Below, piece after piece: positions 1 through 7,976 of a DNA stretch of 44,388 bases. Positions within the stretch are counted from its first letter, which is position 1. Each line of letters starts with the position of its first letter. The notes under the pieces were generated by a model that searched no databases, had not been told where the DNA came from, and worked only from the letters and a program-made list of their open reading frames with translations. A program made the position numbers and the translations under genes. The DNA comes from Bacteroidales bacterium (GTDB lineage: Bacteria > Bacteroidota > Bacteroidia > Bacteroidales > UBA932), in the NCBI GenBank assembly GCA_017415715.1, contig JAFQFD010000043.1, positions 1-44,388 of the forward strand, written 5' to 3'.

Positions 1-684
1 CTGACGGTCGGCACGGAGGTCCTCGTCACGGAAGCAGCGCACGATCTGGAAGTAGCGGTCATAGCCGGCTACCATCAGGAGCTGCTTGAATGTCTGAGGA
101 GACTGTGGAAGTGCGTAGAACTGACCAGGGTTCATTCTTGACGGAACCACGAAGTCACGCGCTCCCTCCGGGGTGGACTTGATGAGGTATGGGGTCTCGA
201 TCTCGAGGAAGTTCTGCGCGTCAAGGTAGTTGCGCACCTCGTGAGCGATCTGATGACGGATCTTGAGAGCCTTCTGAAGAGGGTTTCTGCGGAGGTCAAG
301 GTAGCGATACTTTGCTCTGAGCTCCTCGCCGCCGTCGCTCTCGTCCTCGATTGTGAACGGAGGAGTATTCGCCTTGTTGAGGACCTTGATCTCAGCGAGG
401 CTGATCTCGATGTCTCCTGTCGGCATCTTAGGATTCTTGCTCTGACGCTCGATGACCTCTCCGGTCACCTGGAGCACCCATTCGCGTCCGAGTGAACTTG
501 CTGTCTCAACGAGTTCTGCTGCTGCATGAGCGTCAACTACGAGCTGAGTGATGCCGTAGCGGTCTCTGAGGTCGACGAAGGTCATGCCGCCGAGCTTTCT
601 TGACTTCTGTACCCATCCGGCCAGTGTAACTGTCTGGCCTACATTCTCAATGCGGAGTTCTCCGCAGGTGTGTGTTCTGTACAT
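1..684 (-). CDS. aspS: Aspartyl-tRNA synthetase, N-terminal part (cut by window start)
   Basis: Class II aminoacyl-tRNA synthetase that charges tRNA-Asp in the cytoplasm. The 228 visible codons begin at the ATG at 684 ([11 protein letters not shown]) and run off the left edge, so roughly 60% of a typical bacterial AspRS of about 590 residues is missing. The first ~110 residues are the OB-fold anticodon-binding domain ([20 protein letters not shown]). After them comes the start of the catalytic core: [20 protein letters not shown], then [11 protein letters not shown], then class II motif 2 with the ATP-binding arginine ([11 protein letters not shown]) at the very edge. It is divergent from the transporter gene at 825. 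No TAnnTTTG box is evident directly upstream. Identification is secure. Confidence 0.97.
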   Translation of the reverse strand, partial: MYRTHTCGELRIENVGQTVTLAGWVQKSRKLGGMTFVDLRDRYGITQLVVDAHAAAELVETASSLGREWVLQVTGEVIERQSKNPKMPTGDIEISLAEIKVLNKANTPPFTIEDESDGGEELRAKYRYLDLRRNPLQKALKIRHQIAHEVRNYLDAQNFLEIETPYLIKSTPEGARDFVVPSRMNPGQFYALPQSPQTFKQLLMVAGYDRYFQIVRCFRDEDLRADRQ

Positions 685-714
685 ATATATTCAGTATTTA
701 TATTTATCAGAATT

Positions 715-751
715 GTCATCTCGACCAAGCGAAGCGCGTGGAGAGATCTCT
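715..751 (+). repeat. Dispersed hairpin repeat, ATCTC/GAGAT variant
   Basis: The segment starts GTCATCTCGACC and ends GTGGAGAGATCTC, with complementary arms ATCTC and GAGAT around a GC-rich centre (AAGCGAAGCGC). Its frame matches the elements at 1784-1810, 38158-38183 and 43033-43067, but the arm sequence differs. It lies between the divergent aspS and transporter genes. Extragenic REP-like repeats of this kind are common in Bacteroidetes; family membership is inferred from the four copies here. Confidence 0.6.
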
Positions 752-793
752 CATAAAAACTGACAAAAATACGAAATAAATAATAAATGTATA

Positions 794-801
794 TACATTT
801 G
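794..801 (+). promoter_or_regulatory. Bacteroidetes -7 box (TACATTTG) for the EamA transporter
   Basis: TACATTTG matches the TAnnTTTG consensus and lies 23 nt before the ATG at 825, which would give a 5' leader of about 20 nt. No TTTG is present at the -33 position. Confidence 0.5.
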
Positions 802-824
802 CACCCCTAAATTGGATTTTAACT

Positions 825-1733
825 ATGTGGCTGGCACTCGCATTCATCTCCGCAACCTTTCTCGGGTTCTATGACACATCCAAGAAAGCATCCCTGAAGG
901 ACAACGCCGTCCTCCCGGTCCTCTTCCTGAACACAGTCTTCTCGACACTGATATTCTCCCCCTTCCTGCTGGACTACATCGGCGGCTTCGGCTGGTTCAC
1001 AGACACCTTCCTCGACACAGCCTCCGGGGCAGAATCATCGCTTCAAGCACACCTGCTGGTGGTGCTGAAGGCGTTCATCGTGCTGTCTTCATGGATATGC
1101 GGCTATTTCGGGCTGAAGCACCTGCCGCTGACCATCGTCGGGCCGATCAATGCCACCAGACCGGTCATCGTGCTGGTCGGTGCGATGCTGATCTTCGGAG
1201 AGAGACTGAATGCATATCAATGGATCGGAGTGCTCATCTCCCTTTCGTCCATTTTCCTCATGAGCAGGGCAGGAAAGAAGGAGAACATCGACTTCAGAAG
1301 CAACAGGTGGATATGGTGCGTGGCGGCGGCGACCCTTATGGGAGCCGTAAGCGGGCTGTATGACAAGCATATAATGAAATCGCTCAGCCCGATGTTCGTG
1401 CAGAGCTGGTTCAATCTCTATCAGATGATCATAATGGCTGTCGTATGCGCACTGATGTGGTATCCGAGACGCCACCAGACCACTCCTTTCCACTGGAGCC
1501 GGGCCATACCGCTGATATCAATATTCATATGTCTGGCAGACTTCGCATATTTCACATCGCTGAATGATCCTGACTCCATGATATCGGTCGTGTCGCTGGT
1601 GCGACGCAGTTCGGTGATCATCTCATTCATCTGCGGAGTGATCATATTCAAGGAAAGGAACATCAAGGCCAAGGTGCTTGACCTTGCCCTCCTCCTCGCC
1701 GGAATGGCATTCATCTGGCTCGGCACCAGGTAG
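825..1733 (+). CDS. EamA/DMT-superfamily inner-membrane transporter
   Basis: A 302-residue, strongly hydrophobic protein with about ten predicted membrane segments in two repeated halves of ~145 residues, as in the EamA (drug/metabolite transporter) family. The family signature in the first half is visible as GPINATRPVIVLVGAMLIFGERLNAYQWIGV; the second-half counterpart is VSLVRRSSVIISFICGVIIFKERN. EamA proteins export or exchange small metabolites; the substrate cannot be read from sequence. The ATG at 825 is supported by a -7 box at 794-801 and begins directly with the first membrane helix. It is likely monocistronic: 117 nt with a repeat and a separate promoter precede the next gene. Family is confident, substrate unknown. 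Confidence 0.88.
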   Translation: MWLALAFISATFLGFYDTSKKASLKDNAVLPVLFLNTVFSTLIFSPFLLDYIGGFGWFTDTFLDTASGAESSLQAHLLVVLKAFIVLSSWICGYFGLKHLPLTIVGPINATRPVIVLVGAMLIFGERLNAYQWIGVLISLSSIFLMSRAGKKENIDFRSNRWIWCVAAATLMGAVSGLYDKHIMKSLSPMFVQSWFNLYQMIIMAVVCALMWYPRRHQTTPFHWSRAIPLISIFICLADFAYFTSLNDPDSMISVVSLVRRSSVIISFICGVIIFKERNIKAKVLDLALLLAGMAFIWLGTR

Positions 1734-1783
1734 CACACCACCCTGCGTGGCGCCTCGAACGCCATTGCGAGTCATTCCACTAC

Positions 1784-1810
1784 GTCATTGCGAGCGAAGC
1801 GTGGCAATCT
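1784..1810 (+). repeat. Dispersed hairpin repeat, ATTGC/GCAAT variant
   Basis: The segment reads GTCATTGCGAG, then CGAAGC, then GTGGCAATCT, with complementary arms ATTGC/GCAAT. Partial copies of the same left end (CATTGCGAG at 1763-1771, GTCATTCCAC at 1771-1780) precede it. The longer minus-strand element at 43033-43067 has the same outer arms. It sits between the EamA gene and the promoter of the esterase. Confidence 0.65.
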
Positions 1811-1834
1811 ATAGCATATTCAACCGAAAGAAGT

Positions 1835-1842
1835 TATATTTG
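1835..1842 (+). promoter_or_regulatory. Bacteroidetes -7 box (TATATTTG) for the esterase-rsmA pair
   Basis: TATATTTG is a full match to TAnnTTTG. With a start site a few nucleotides after the final G, the transcript would begin around 1846-1850. That favours the ATG at 1863 (short leader) over the one at 1851 (essentially leaderless). Confidence 0.55.
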
Positions 1843-1862
1843 CAAGACAAATGCAATCACAT

Positions 1863-2642
1863 ATGAAAAGGACACTCATCGTCATAGCCCTGCTGCTCGG
1901 AGGATACCTCGCAGCATTCGGGCAGGAGTTCGAGCGCATGGTCTTCACAGCTGAAGACGGCACGGAGCTCAACTACCGCCTGCTCAGGCCCGCCGAGACG
2001 GCCAAGGCAAAGAAATTCCCTCTCATCATCTTCCTTCATGGACTGGGAGAGAGAGGAACCGACAATGACAGGCAGCTTACATGGGGAGGAAACATGTTCC
2101 TCAACCCGGTGAACATGGAGAAATATCCTGCATATGTACTCTTCCCTCAATGCCCCGAGACAGCGTTCTGGGCATATAAGGACATACCTGCGTCATTCGA
2201 CGCGCTTGATGCGGAAGAGCAGATGCCTGCTCCTTTCAAGGCTGTGAAGGAGATGATCGACACCTACCTCACTTATCCTGACATAGACAGGTCAAGGGTA
2301 TACATCATGGGGCTCTCGATGGGAGGCATGGCGACGTATGACATGGTATCGAGATTTCCTGAAATCTTCGCCGCCGCTATTCCGATCTGCGGCGCGGTCG
2401 AGCCATCGCGCCTCGCCGGCATCGAGGGCGTCAGCTTCCGCATATTCCATGGAGACGCAGACACCGTTGTCCCTGTCAGATGTTCTCGCGAAGCATATAA
2501 AGCCCTCAAGGAAGCGGGCGTAAAGGTGGAATATATCGAATTCCCCGGCTGCACCCATGGAAGCTGGAATCCGGCATTCTGTCGCGATGACTTCATGGAG
2601 TGGCTTTTCAAGCAGAAGAAATCAAGAAAATACTTAAGATAA
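1863..2642 (+). CDS. Secreted alpha/beta-hydrolase (predicted esterase/peptidase)
   Basis: About 259 residues with an N-terminal signal peptide (MKRTLIVIALLLGGYLAAFG) and an alpha/beta-hydrolase fold of the predicted-esterase/peptidase group (COG4099-like). Visible are the oxyanion region LHGLGERG, the nucleophile elbow GLSMGG (Ser), the acid loop FHGDADTVVP (Asp) and the catalytic histidine in GCTHGSW. I chose the ATG at 1863 because it starts the signal peptide and leaves a short leader after the -7 box at 1835-1842; an in-frame ATG at 1851 adds only MQSH. It probably acts in the periplasm or outside, on ester-decorated glycans or short esters. A role in deacetylating mannan is possible given the PUL downstream, but nothing proves it. 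The next gene, rsmA, starts 3 nt after the stop, so the two are probably co-transcribed. Confidence 0.85.
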   Translation: MKRTLIVIALLLGGYLAAFGQEFERMVFTAEDGTELNYRLLRPAETAKAKKFPLIIFLHGLGERGTDNDRQLTWGGNMFLNPVNMEKYPAYVLFPQCPETAFWAYKDIPASFDALDAEEQMPAPFKAVKEMIDTYLTYPDIDRSRVYIMGLSMGGMATYDMVSRFPEIFAAAIPICGAVEPSRLAGIEGVSFRIFHGDADTVVPVRCSREAYKALKEAGVKVEYIEFPGCTHGSWNPAFCRDDFMEWLFKQKKSRKYLR

Positions 2643-2645
2643 GAT

Positions 2646-3554
2646 ATGGAAGTTAGAGCTAAGAAGGCCCTTGGCCAGCACTTTTTGACAGATCTGTCCA
2701 TAGCGCAGAGGATCGCCGATGCCCTCATCCTGCCTTACCCAAAGGCATCATCAGATGCCGCGACCGACAAGGTCGCCGGTCTGAGCAAATGCGAAGACCG
2801 CATGCCCCACCGGGGCTGTCACGAAGTGACTGGGGGTGAAAAACTTCCAACACCTGTGTTGGAAGTAGGCCCGGGCATGGGAGTTCTCACACAATACCTC
2901 CTGCAGAGACCGGAGGTTGACCTGCGAATGGTAGAGATTGATACTGAGTCAGTTGACTACCTTCTTGTGCATTTCCCTCAGGTCAACGGCAAGCTCATAG
3001 AGGCAGACTTCCTGAAGTTGAAGCTCGAGAGCTTCTTCGCCGACAGGTTCTGCGTCATAGGCAACTTCCCGTATAACATCTCGTCTCAGATATTCTTCAA
3101 GATCCTGGACTACAAGGAGCAGGTGCCGCAGGTGGTCTGCATGATCCAGAAAGAGGTCGCAGAGCGCATAGCCGAGAAGCCCGGCACCAAGACATACGGC
3201 ATACTTTCGGTGCTCCTCCAGGCATGGTATGACATCGAATACCTCTTCACTGTGGGCGAGGGCGCATTCAACCCTCCGCCAAAGGTCAAGTCGGCGGTCA
3301 TCAGGCTCGTCCGCAATTCACGCACTGAACTCGGCTGCGACGAAGCACTCTTCAAGACGGTCGTGAAGACCGGCTTCAACCAGCGCCGCAAGACTCTTCG
3401 CAATTCCTTGAAGCCGCTCATCCGCGCCAAGGCGGACCGCTGCGGCTGGACAGAAGAGCAGATCGCCGAGTTCATAGCCGACCCTGTCTTCGAACTCCGC
3501 CCGGAACGCCTCAGCGTCGAGGACTTCATAGCCCTGACACTGAAGCTGGCATAA
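2646..3554 (+). CDS. rsmA: 16S rRNA (adenine1518/1519-N6) dimethyltransferase with a hairpin-rich in-frame insert
   Basis: RsmA/KsgA dimethylates two adjacent adenines near the 3' end of 16S rRNA using S-adenosylmethionine. The family start ([22 protein letters not shown]), SAM motif I ([15 protein letters not shown], ~residues 71-85), acidic motif (VEIDTES), catalytic motif IV ([10 protein letters not shown], ~residues 138-147) and the C-terminal helical domain are all intact. At 302 residues it is about 35-40 longer than usual. The excess is confined to residues ~31-69, between the first helix and motif I, a loop that is normally only a few residues. The DNA there (2737-2856) is a string of perfect hairpins and looks like an extragenic repeat inserted in frame. 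Reading frame and catalytic residues are preserved, so the enzyme is probably active. Confidence 0.95.
   Translation: MEVRAKKALGQHFLTDLSIAQRIADALILPYPKASSDAATDKVAGLSKCEDRMPHRGCHEVTGGEKLPTPVLEVGPGMGVLTQYLLQRPEVDLRMVEIDTESVDYLLVHFPQVNGKLIEADFLKLKLESFFADRFCVIGNFPYNISSQIFFKILDYKEQVPQVVCMIQKEVAERIAEKPGTKTYGILSVLLQAWYDIEYLFTVGEGAFNPPPKVKSAVIRLVRNSRTELGCDEALFKTVVKTGFNQRRKTLRNSLKPLIRAKADRCGWTEEQIAEFIADPVFELRPERLSVEDFIALTLKLA
2744..2866 (+). repeat. Cluster of six hairpins inside rsmA (probable inserted REP-like element)
   Basis: Six successive perfect inverted repeats: GGCATC/GATGCC (2744-2759), GCGACC/GGTCGC (2760-2776), ATGCG/CGCAT (2789-2803), GCCCC/GGGGC (2804-2816), GTCAC/GTGAC (2818-2830), and an 11-bp stem with a 2-nt loop, ACTTCCAACAC/GTGTTGGAAGT (2843-2866). 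The block coincides with the extra ~39 residues of RsmA and stays open in the coding frame. Confidence 0.75.
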
Positions 3555-3589
3555 TTCCTGTAACACATAACAACTTGTCATTCAACAAG

Positions 3590-3637
3590 ATAAGGGGTCT
3601 AGCCTGCATGGCGGGGAAGGCAGGCTAAGCCCCTTAT
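3590..3637 (+). repeat. 18-bp near-perfect stem-loop after rsmA
   Basis: The left arm 3590-3607 and right arm 3620-3637 pair over 18 positions with one two-base mismatch (TC against CT), around a 12-nt G-rich loop. It starts 36 nt after the rsmA stop. No T-tract follows, so it may be a Rho-independent-like terminator without a U-tail, an mRNA 3'-end stabiliser, or another extragenic palindrome. The remaining stretch to 3700 shows nothing recognisable. Confidence 0.55.
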
Positions 3638-3703
3638 TGCGCTAATTATCAAGTATTTGAGTGCAACACCAGTCGCCACCTCCAAAGTAACCGCTACACA
3701 AAA

Positions 3704-3735
3704 TTTGGAACATCCCGCATCTCTCACTACCTTTG
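3704..3735 (+). promoter_or_regulatory. Bacteroidetes promoter (TTTG-N20-TACCTTTG)
   Basis: TTTG at 3704-3707 and TACCTTTG at 3728-3735 are separated by 20 nt, matching both consensus elements and their spacing. The predicted start is about 3740, giving a ~20-nt leader for the reductase gene at 3761. This is the best promoter match in the window. Confidence 0.7.
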
Positions 3736-3760
3736 CTATTACAGATAAACCTACGAAAAT

Positions 3761-4405
3761 ATGAAAGTATTATTGGTAAACGGCAGTCCTCATAAGGAAG
3801 GATGCACATACACAGCCTTGAAGGAGGTCGAGAAGGAACTTCTGGCGGAAGGCATAGAGACCGAGATCATCTGGCTCGGAGTTAAACCTATTTCAGGATG
3901 TCTTGGATGCGGAGCATGCATCAAGCGCGGACCGAACGGCGAGAAGCCGAGCGGCAGATGCTTCATGAACGACATCGTGAACGAGTTCCTTGACAAGGCT
4001 GAGCTGGCTGACGGATTTGTATTCGGAAGTCCTGTGCACTATGCGGCCCTTTCGGGCGCCCTTACTTCGTTCATGGACAGAGCGTTCTACGGCAAGGGAA
4101 AGACATATCGCTACAAGCCGGCTGCGGGCATCGTCAGCGCCCGCCGCGGCGGCACCACAGCGGCATTCGACCAGATCAACAAGTATTTCACAATCTCGTC
4201 AATGCCGGTCGTGTCATCAAAATACTGGAACATGGTGCATGGAAGCACCCCTGAGCAGGTCCTTCAGGACGAGGAGGGAATGCAGGTCATGAGAGAGCTC
4301 GGCCGCAACATGGCATGGCTGCTCAAATGCATCGCAGCCGGCCGCGCCGCAGGCATCCCTGACCCTGTCAAGGAAAAGCCTGTCATGACCAACTTCATCA
4401 GATAA
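3761..4405 (+). CDS. Flavodoxin-like NAD(P)H-dependent FMN oxidoreductase
   Basis: A 214-residue cytoplasmic flavoprotein of the NADPH-dependent FMN reductase / iron-sulfur flavoprotein group. The N-terminal FMN phosphate-binding loop is VNGSPHKEGCTYTAL (~residues 6-20), and a second flavin-contact segment is FGSPVHYAALSGALTSFMDR (~residues 88-107). A cysteine cluster C-x2-C-x2-C-x13-C (GCLGCGACI...GRC, ~residues 46-68) resembles the compact cysteine motif of iron-sulfur flavoproteins but is spaced differently, so cluster binding is uncertain. It probably reduces flavins, quinones or small electrophiles. It is transcribed from its own promoter and overlaps the 3' end of the convergent epimerase gene by 8 nt. 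Confidence 0.85.
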   Translation: MKVLLVNGSPHKEGCTYTALKEVEKELLAEGIETEIIWLGVKPISGCLGCGACIKRGPNGEKPSGRCFMNDIVNEFLDKAELADGFVFGSPVHYAALSGALTSFMDRAFYGKGKTYRYKPAAGIVSARRGGTTAAFDQINKYFTISSMPVVSSKYWNMVHGSTPEQVLQDEEGMQVMRELGRNMAWLLKCIAAGRAAGIPDPVKEKPVMTNFIR

Positions 4406-5624
4406 ATCGGGATGTGCGTTCTATGATTTCCAGGCACATGCGGCCGTTGTGATATGGACATTTCCAGAAGCCGGCCTTGTCGTCGTCGCGGTTGACCGTA
4501 CCGTCTGCACGAACGCTCCAGAACCATTCGCCGTTCTCCTTGTCAATGATCTGAGCCTTGATATACTCCCAGCAATGCAGGGCATTTTCCAATCCCTCTT
4601 CGGCACCGAAATGCTCCCAGAGGTTGAAATATCCTACAACTGCCTCGGCCTGCACCCACCAGTGGCGGTCGACGTCGATCTCCTCGCCGATCTTCTCATA
4701 GATCATGCCTCCCTCAGGAGTGAATCCCTCAGAAGCTGCCGCCACGACATACGGCACCCTTGCCTCGATTCTCGCGAGCATATCCTTGTCGCCAAGCACA
4801 AGGGCGGCTTCGTGGAGAAGCCACGACGCCTCGATGTCATGACCGTATGAGAATATGTCATAGCTGCAGTTCCAGTCATCGTCGAAGAAGAGCTTGAGAT
4901 GTCCGTTGTCTGCAAGGATATATCTGTCGAATATGTTCAGCAGGCCGAGCAGGCGGGTCTCCAGAAGCGGATCCTTCCATACGCGATAGAGGCAGGCATA
5001 GGCCTCGATCACATGCAGATGTGTGTTCATGGTCTTGCTTTCGTTGGCATCCTTCTCGCTCAGGCGCATGTCCTCGATAGGGTCCCATGTGCGTGTGAAC
5101 GCCTCGAAATAGCCGTCCTTCTCCTGATCGAAACTATGCTCCTCGATGGCATGGAACAGCTTAATGGCATACTCCAACGCCTCCGCATCGCCTGTCGCTC
5201 TGTTGAGCTCGGCGAGGCCGTAGATGGTGAATGCTATCGCATATATCTGCTTCTTTGTGTCAAGCGGGGTGTAGTCTGCGTTCAATGACCAGTATGTGCC
5301 GCCGAACTCGGGATCATAGAAGTACTTGATCAGGATGTCCTTTGCCTTGAGAGCCATCTCAAGGTATTCCGGAGCGCCGAGCACCCTGTATGCGGATGCG
5401 AATGTCCACAGGATGCGCGCCGTCATGATGCCTCCGACAGGAGCCTCTGCATCAAGCGCCTCCATTCCGCTTATGCGGCCATGGAAGCGTCCTTCGCTGT
5501 CGCACATCTTGTTCATCCAGTATGGCAGGATGTTGTCCGTAAGTTCCCTTTTCATTCCGGCGGCGAGCCCTTTTGAGGCCAGGAGCCCTGCTGAAGTCTT
5601 CTTTTCTATCGCGGTCATATTCAT
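4398..5624 (-). CDS. Mannobiose/cellobiose 2-epimerase (AGE family)
   Basis: An N-acylglucosamine-2-epimerase-fold protein, (alpha/alpha)6 barrel, of the disaccharide 2-epimerase branch; about 408 residues. Branch-typical motifs are NTHLHVIEAYACLYRVWKD, HLKLFFDDDW, FSYGHDIEASWLLHEAA, HWWVQAEAVVGYFNLW and FWKCPYHNGRMCLEIIER, carrying the conserved catalytic histidines. In Bacteroides fragilis such an enzyme converts beta-1,4-mannobiose to mannosyl-glucose for GH130; the divergent GH26-GH130-GPH operon next door supports that substrate. A TTG at 5639 would extend the frame, but it lies inside the -7 box (5637-5644), so the ATG at 5624, or at 5618, is the likely start. Its 3' end overlaps the reductase by 8 nt. 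No signal peptide: cytoplasmic. Confidence 0.92.
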   Translation of the reverse strand: MNMTAIEKKTSAGLLASKGLAAGMKRELTDNILPYWMNKMCDSEGRFHGRISGMEALDAEAPVGGIMTARILWTFASAYRVLGAPEYLEMALKAKDILIKYFYDPEFGGTYWSLNADYTPLDTKKQIYAIAFTIYGLAELNRATGDAEALEYAIKLFHAIEEHSFDQEKDGYFEAFTRTWDPIEDMRLSEKDANESKTMNTHLHVIEAYACLYRVWKDPLLETRLLGLLNIFDRYILADNGHLKLFFDDDWNCSYDIFSYGHDIEASWLLHEAALVLGDKDMLARIEARVPYVVAAASEGFTPEGGMIYEKIGEEIDVDRHWWVQAEAVVGYFNLWEHFGAEEGLENALHCWEYIKAQIIDKENGEWFWSVRADGTVNRDDDKAGFWKCPYHNGRMCLEIIERTSRFI

Positions 5625-5636
5625 ATTGTGTTTATG

Positions 5637-5644
5637 CAAATATA
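5637..5644 (-). promoter_or_regulatory. Bacteroidetes -7 box (TATATTTG) for the epimerase
   Basis: Read on the minus strand, 5644 to 5637 is TATATTTG, a full TAnnTTTG match 12 nt before the ATG at 5624. The box overlaps an in-frame TTG (5639-5637), so that codon cannot be the start if this promoter is used. No -33 TTTG is visible. Confidence 0.55.
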
Positions 5645-5738
5645 TGGAAAAAAGACATGATTATGATAAGCGTCTGACCATAAATTCAGTTTAGTAAAAG
5701 CATATATCAAAAAAGTATCATTATAGGACAAATATGTA

Positions 5739-5770
5739 CTTGCAGAAGCAGAGGGCTAATGTTAAATTTG
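5739..5770 (+). promoter_or_regulatory. Bacteroidetes promoter (CTTG-N20-TAAATTTG) for the GH26-GH130-GPH operon
   Basis: TAAATTTG at 5763-5770 matches the -7 consensus and CTTG at 5739-5742 matches three of four -33 bases, with 20 nt between them. The transcript should start near 5774-5777, inside the longest possible reading frame, which decides the start of the GH26 gene. This promoter and the epimerase promoter are back to back in 115 nt. Confidence 0.6.
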
Positions 5771-5776
5771 CACTTT

Positions 5777-6793
5777 ATGAAAAGCGCGGAAGCTTTAATG
5801 ACACGTCTTGGCGGGAATATCGCCAAAGGAAAAATAATGTTCGGACATCAGGACACCTATCTCTATGGACATTCTTGGAAGATAGAGGCAGACGCCACTG
5901 TGTTCGACAGGTCCGACATACATGATGTTGCCGGAAGACATCCTGCACTCTATGGTCTGGACCTGGGCGGCATCGAGCTGGACTCGCCGCTCAACATAGA
6001 CAGGAACGACTTCCGCCAGATGAGGGATTCCGCCATAGCCCATCACAAGAGAGGCGGAATGATAACCTTCTCATGGCATCCTCGCAATCCGCTCACAGGA
6101 GGAGACACATGGGACAATCACTCTACAGAAGCAGTGGCATCCATACTTCCTGGCGGAGAGAAGCACGAGATGTTCATGGGCTGGCTTTCGAAGGCAGCAG
6201 ACTATCTCGGCTCATTCAAGACGGAAGACGGAGAGATGATCCCGATCATCTTCCGTCCTTGGCACGAGCACACGAGGGACTGGTTCTGGTGGGGACATGG
6301 GCTCTGCACCATAGAGCAGTATGTGGCCCTCTGGAAGATGACACATGACTACATGACTCAGGTGAGAGGACTCGACCACCTCGTGTGGTCATATTCTCCA
6401 GATGCGGGAGGCCTCACAGACGACAATTTCGGAGAAAAATATCCGGGAGATGAATACGTAGACATGGTGGGCATAGACTTCTACCAGTTCACATCGAACG
6501 AGGAATATGTAGAAAGGACAAGACACTGCCTGGCCCTGACCGAAGCATTCGCCCGCGAGCACGGCAAGATGATGGCCTTCACAGAAGCAGGAGGGGAAGG
6601 AGTCAAACATGAAAGATGGTGGACGGAAGTGCTCTGGCCCGCAATGAAGGGATTCCCCGTGTCGTATGTGCTCTTGTGGAGGAATGCATGCGACGAGAGC
6701 ATGCAGCACCATTTCTACGCCCCCTATCCGGGGCACGGGTCGGCAGAAGACTTCAAGGCTTTCGCCGCACTGGATCAGATGATGTTTATATAA
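5777..6793 (+). CDS. Cytoplasmic GH26 beta-mannanase / mannobiohydrolase
   Basis: GH26 glycoside hydrolase of about 338 residues without a signal peptide, so intracellular. The acid/base Glu (FRPWHEH, ~164), the substrate-binding GGDTWDN (~108-114) and the nucleophile Glu (FTEAGGEG, ~270) are present. GH26 enzymes cut beta-1,4-mannan with retention; the product-release role here is probably cutting imported manno-oligosaccharides to mannobiose for the epimerase. An upstream ATG at 5759 is in frame but precedes the predicted transcription start, so 5777 (nearly leaderless) or 5798 (MTRLGGNIAKG) is the true start. It opens an operon with GH130 (22 nt gap) and GPH. A second GH26, with lipoprotein signal, is at 28886-30343. 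Confidence 0.93.
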   Translation: MKSAEALMTRLGGNIAKGKIMFGHQDTYLYGHSWKIEADATVFDRSDIHDVAGRHPALYGLDLGGIELDSPLNIDRNDFRQMRDSAIAHHKRGGMITFSWHPRNPLTGGDTWDNHSTEAVASILPGGEKHEMFMGWLSKAADYLGSFKTEDGEMIPIIFRPWHEHTRDWFWWGHGLCTIEQYVALWKMTHDYMTQVRGLDHLVWSYSPDAGGLTDDNFGEKYPGDEYVDMVGIDFYQFTSNEEYVERTRHCLALTEAFAREHGKMMAFTEAGGEGVKHERWWTEVLWPAMKGFPVSYVLLWRNACDESMQHHFYAPYPGHGSAEDFKAFAALDQMMFI

Positions 6794-6815
6794 ATAATAT
6801 TAAAATTTTGGAATT

Positions 6816-7973
6816 ATGAATTTCGAACAGAGACTTGCCTGGCTCAAGGCCGAGCACGAGGCCCTCATCACAAAGAAGAATGAGCCGATCGAAGGCAACG
6901 GCGTATATGAGCGCTATGTAAACCCTATCCTCACAGGTGACCACTCACCTCTTTTCTGGAGGTATGACCTCAACCAGGAGACAAACCCATATCTCATGGA
7001 GCGTTACGGCATTCATGCCACACTCAATTCCGGAGCCATCAAATGGAATGGAAAATATATACTTGTAGTTCGCGTGGAAGGCGCTGACCGCAAGTCATTC
7101 TTCGCAGTGGCGGAGAGCCCTAACGGAGTGGACAACTTCCGTTTCTGGGACCGTCCGATCACCATGCCTGAGTATGGCGAGCCTGCGACAAACGTGTATG
7201 ACATGCGTCTCACCGCTCACGAGGACGGCTGGATCTACGGCATCTTCTGCGTAGAGCGCAAAGACCCTGCAGCTGCACCTGGAGACCTTTCTTCTGCAGT
7301 AGCCGCAGCTGGTATAGCACGTACCAAGGACCTCGTGAACTGGGAGCGCCTCCCAGACCTTGAGTCAAAGTCACAGCAGCGCAACGTGGTTCTCCATCCG
7401 GAGTTCGTTGACGGCAAATATGCCCTCTACACCCGTCCGCAGGACGGATTCATCGACGCCGGAAGCGGCGGAGGAATCGGCTGGGCGCTTGTAGACAGCA
7501 TGGAGAAGGCAGTCGTAACCGAGGAGAAGATCATCAACCAGAGATTCTACCATACAATCAAGGAAGTGAAGAACGGTGAAGGTCCGCACCCTATCAAGAC
7601 TGACAAGGGCTGGCTGCACCTTGCACACGGCGTACGCGGATGCGCATCAGGCCTCCGCTATGTGCTCTACATGTATATGACTTCACTCGAGGACCCGACA
7701 AAGATGATCGCAGATCCTGCAGGATTCTTCATGGTTCCTGAGGGCGAGGAGTATATCGGCGACGTGATGAACGTGCTCTTCACAAACGGATGGATCGTTG
7801 ACGAGGACGGAAAGGTATTCATCTACTATGCTTCAAGCGACACCCGCATGCATGTCGCCACATCGACAGTAGACCGTCTTGTGGACTATTGCATGAACAC
7901 AGAGCCTGACGCCCTCACCACAGGCGAGAGCGTGAAGCGCCTCAACAGACTCATAGACAAGAACCTGAAATAA
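6816..7973 (+). CDS. GH130 4-O-beta-D-mannosyl-D-glucose phosphorylase
   Basis: A 385-residue, five-bladed beta-propeller phosphorylase of GH130 subfamily 1, closely resembling the mannosylglucose phosphorylase of Bacteroides fragilis in length and motifs. The catalytic Asp is in NVYDMRLT (~residue 129). Phosphate- and sugar-binding segments include [35 protein letters not shown] and [14 protein letters not shown]. Reaction: mannosyl-beta-1,4-glucose plus phosphate gives mannose-1-phosphate plus glucose, saving one ATP per disaccharide. The cytoplasmic location (no signal peptide) fits its position between intracellular GH26 and the symporter gene 3 nt downstream. The epimerase that makes its substrate is divergently encoded at 4398-5624. 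Confidence 0.95.
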   Translation: MNFEQRLAWLKAEHEALITKKNEPIEGNGVYERYVNPILTGDHSPLFWRYDLNQETNPYLMERYGIHATLNSGAIKWNGKYILVVRVEGADRKSFFAVAESPNGVDNFRFWDRPITMPEYGEPATNVYDMRLTAHEDGWIYGIFCVERKDPAAAPGDLSSAVAAAGIARTKDLVNWERLPDLESKSQQRNVVLHPEFVDGKYALYTRPQDGFIDAGSGGGIGWALVDSMEKAVVTEEKIINQRFYHTIKEVKNGEGPHPIKTDKGWLHLAHGVRGCASGLRYVLYMYMTSLEDPTKMIADPAGFFMVPEGEEYIGDVMNVLFTNGWIVDEDGKVFIYYASSDTRMHVATSTVDRLVDYCMNTEPDALTTGESVKRLNRLIDKNLK

Positions 7974-7976
7974 AGC

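Noticed and set aside
241-495. 84-codon plus-strand frame at the left edge
   Set aside because: Antisense to aspS, whose reading frame is unbroken there.
5640-5758. Second copy of the TGACATTT-type operator between the epimerase and GH26 genes
   Set aside because: No comparable inverted repeat could be found by eye in this interval.
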